This document shows positions 6,801 through 7,049 of a stretch of DNA of 7,049 nucleotides, piece by piece. This stretch comes from CAWEHT01 sp963808455 (GTDB lineage: Bacteria; Chloroflexota; Anaerolineae; CG2-30-64-16): the NCBI GenBank assembly GCA_963808455.1, contig CAWEHT010000415.1, forward strand, positions 1 to 7,049, written 5' to 3'. The notes under the pieces are model-generated. The model was not told the DNA's origin. It saw nothing but the letters and a program-made list of their open reading frames with translations, and made no database searches. The position numbers were made by a program, and so were the translations under genes. Each line of letters starts with the position of its first letter. The stretch's first letter is position 1.

Positions 6801-7049
6801 TCAGACGCGGGCCCAGGCTTCGATCCAGACCCGCTTGGTGCTGGCCAGCACCAGTTCGCTGCTCTCGCCCGGCTGGGGTTTCACCTCGATGCCTACCCAC
6901 GGCTTTTGGCCGTCGGGCGTCTGCTTGAGATAGCCGACCGCAAACAAGGCTCGCAGATAGTCCACCAACTGCTCGACGTCGTTCTCGCCCCCCGGGAACC
7001 CGAAGCGCGGGTGTGGTCGCCGAGGGTGCCCCGCCCCGCGACTTTGACG
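6801..7049 (-). CDS. Sugar phosphate isomerase/epimerase-like TIM-barrel protein, C-terminal fragment (probable frame break near 7009)
   Basis: The minus strand encodes the last ~82 codons of a gene entering from the right edge and stopping at TGA (6801-6803). The clear part reads FGFPGGENDVEQLVDYLRAL, then AVGYL, WVGIEVKPQPGESSELVLAS and KRVWIEAWARV. This resembles the C-terminal end of xylose-isomerase-like sugar isomerase/epimerase barrels, where the GxEVKP segment is a late barrel strand. Beyond about 7009 the coding frame appears to change: the frame reading GRGTLGDH has G or C at nearly every third codon position, while the frame continuous with the stop does not. Adding one C/G in the GGG run at 7009-7011 joins them as GDHTPRFGFPGG. 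The substrate is unknown, and the family call rests on about 60 residues, so it is tentative. Confidence 0.6.
   Translation of the reverse strand, partial: RQSRGAGHPRRPHPRFGFPGGENDVEQLVDYLRALFAVGYLKQTPDGQKPWVGIEVKPQPGESSELVLASTKRVWIEAWARV

Noticed and set aside
6745..6933. 62-aa plus-strand open frame near the right edge
   Set aside because: It overlaps the minus-strand TIM-barrel fragment, has no motif and starts inside the GC hairpin.

Overview
This is a high-GC bacterial chromosomal segment carrying arginine-biosynthesis genes. On the plus strand, in order, are the 3' end of argG, argJ, an aldo/keto reductase, gltX and argH. On the minus strand are an LpxL/HtrB-superfamily acyltransferase, convergent with argH, and the 3' end of a sugar isomerase/epimerase-like TIM-barrel gene cut by the right edge. 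The ArgJ-type acetyl-recycling route, the lack of a zinc motif in the GluRS and the gene mix would fit Chloroflexota (Anaerolineae-like) or another deep-branching high-GC lineage. No single feature fixes the taxon, so that is inference.

Layout: 1-423 argG (C-terminal third); 432-1650 argJ; 1651-1741 an unusually A/T-containing gap with three tandem heptamers and an imperfect inverted copy of them; 1742-2701 aldo/keto reductase; 2710-4222 gltX, whose ribosome-binding site overlaps the preceding stop codon; 4223-4357 a leader-like gap with a hairpin and a strong Shine-Dalgarno; 4358-5737 argH, overlapping the convergent acyltransferase (5723-6577, minus) by 15 bp; 6578-6800 a gap with an extended -10 promoter candidate and a strong GC hairpin; 6801-7049 the partial TIM-barrel gene (minus).

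Functionally, ArgJ moves the acetyl group from N-acetylornithine to glutamate, giving ornithine and N-acetylglutamate. ArgG and ArgH convert citrulline plus aspartate to arginine and fumarate. GltX charges tRNA with glutamate, the starting amino acid of the same pathway. The aldo/keto reductase and the acyltransferase have no evident link to arginine synthesis.

The most striking property of the window is that argJ, gltX, argH (twice) and the right-edge gene each need a single-base frame correction to give full-length, family-typical proteins. Most of these sites lie at short C or G runs. The simplest reading is indel errors in the source assembly, not decay of a housekeeping region. With the corrections ArgJ is about 405 aa, GluRS about 503 aa and ArgH about 459 aa, all normal for their families. 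I found no convincing novel system. The best leads are the heptamer/inverted-repeat element before the reductase and the possible structured leader before argH.
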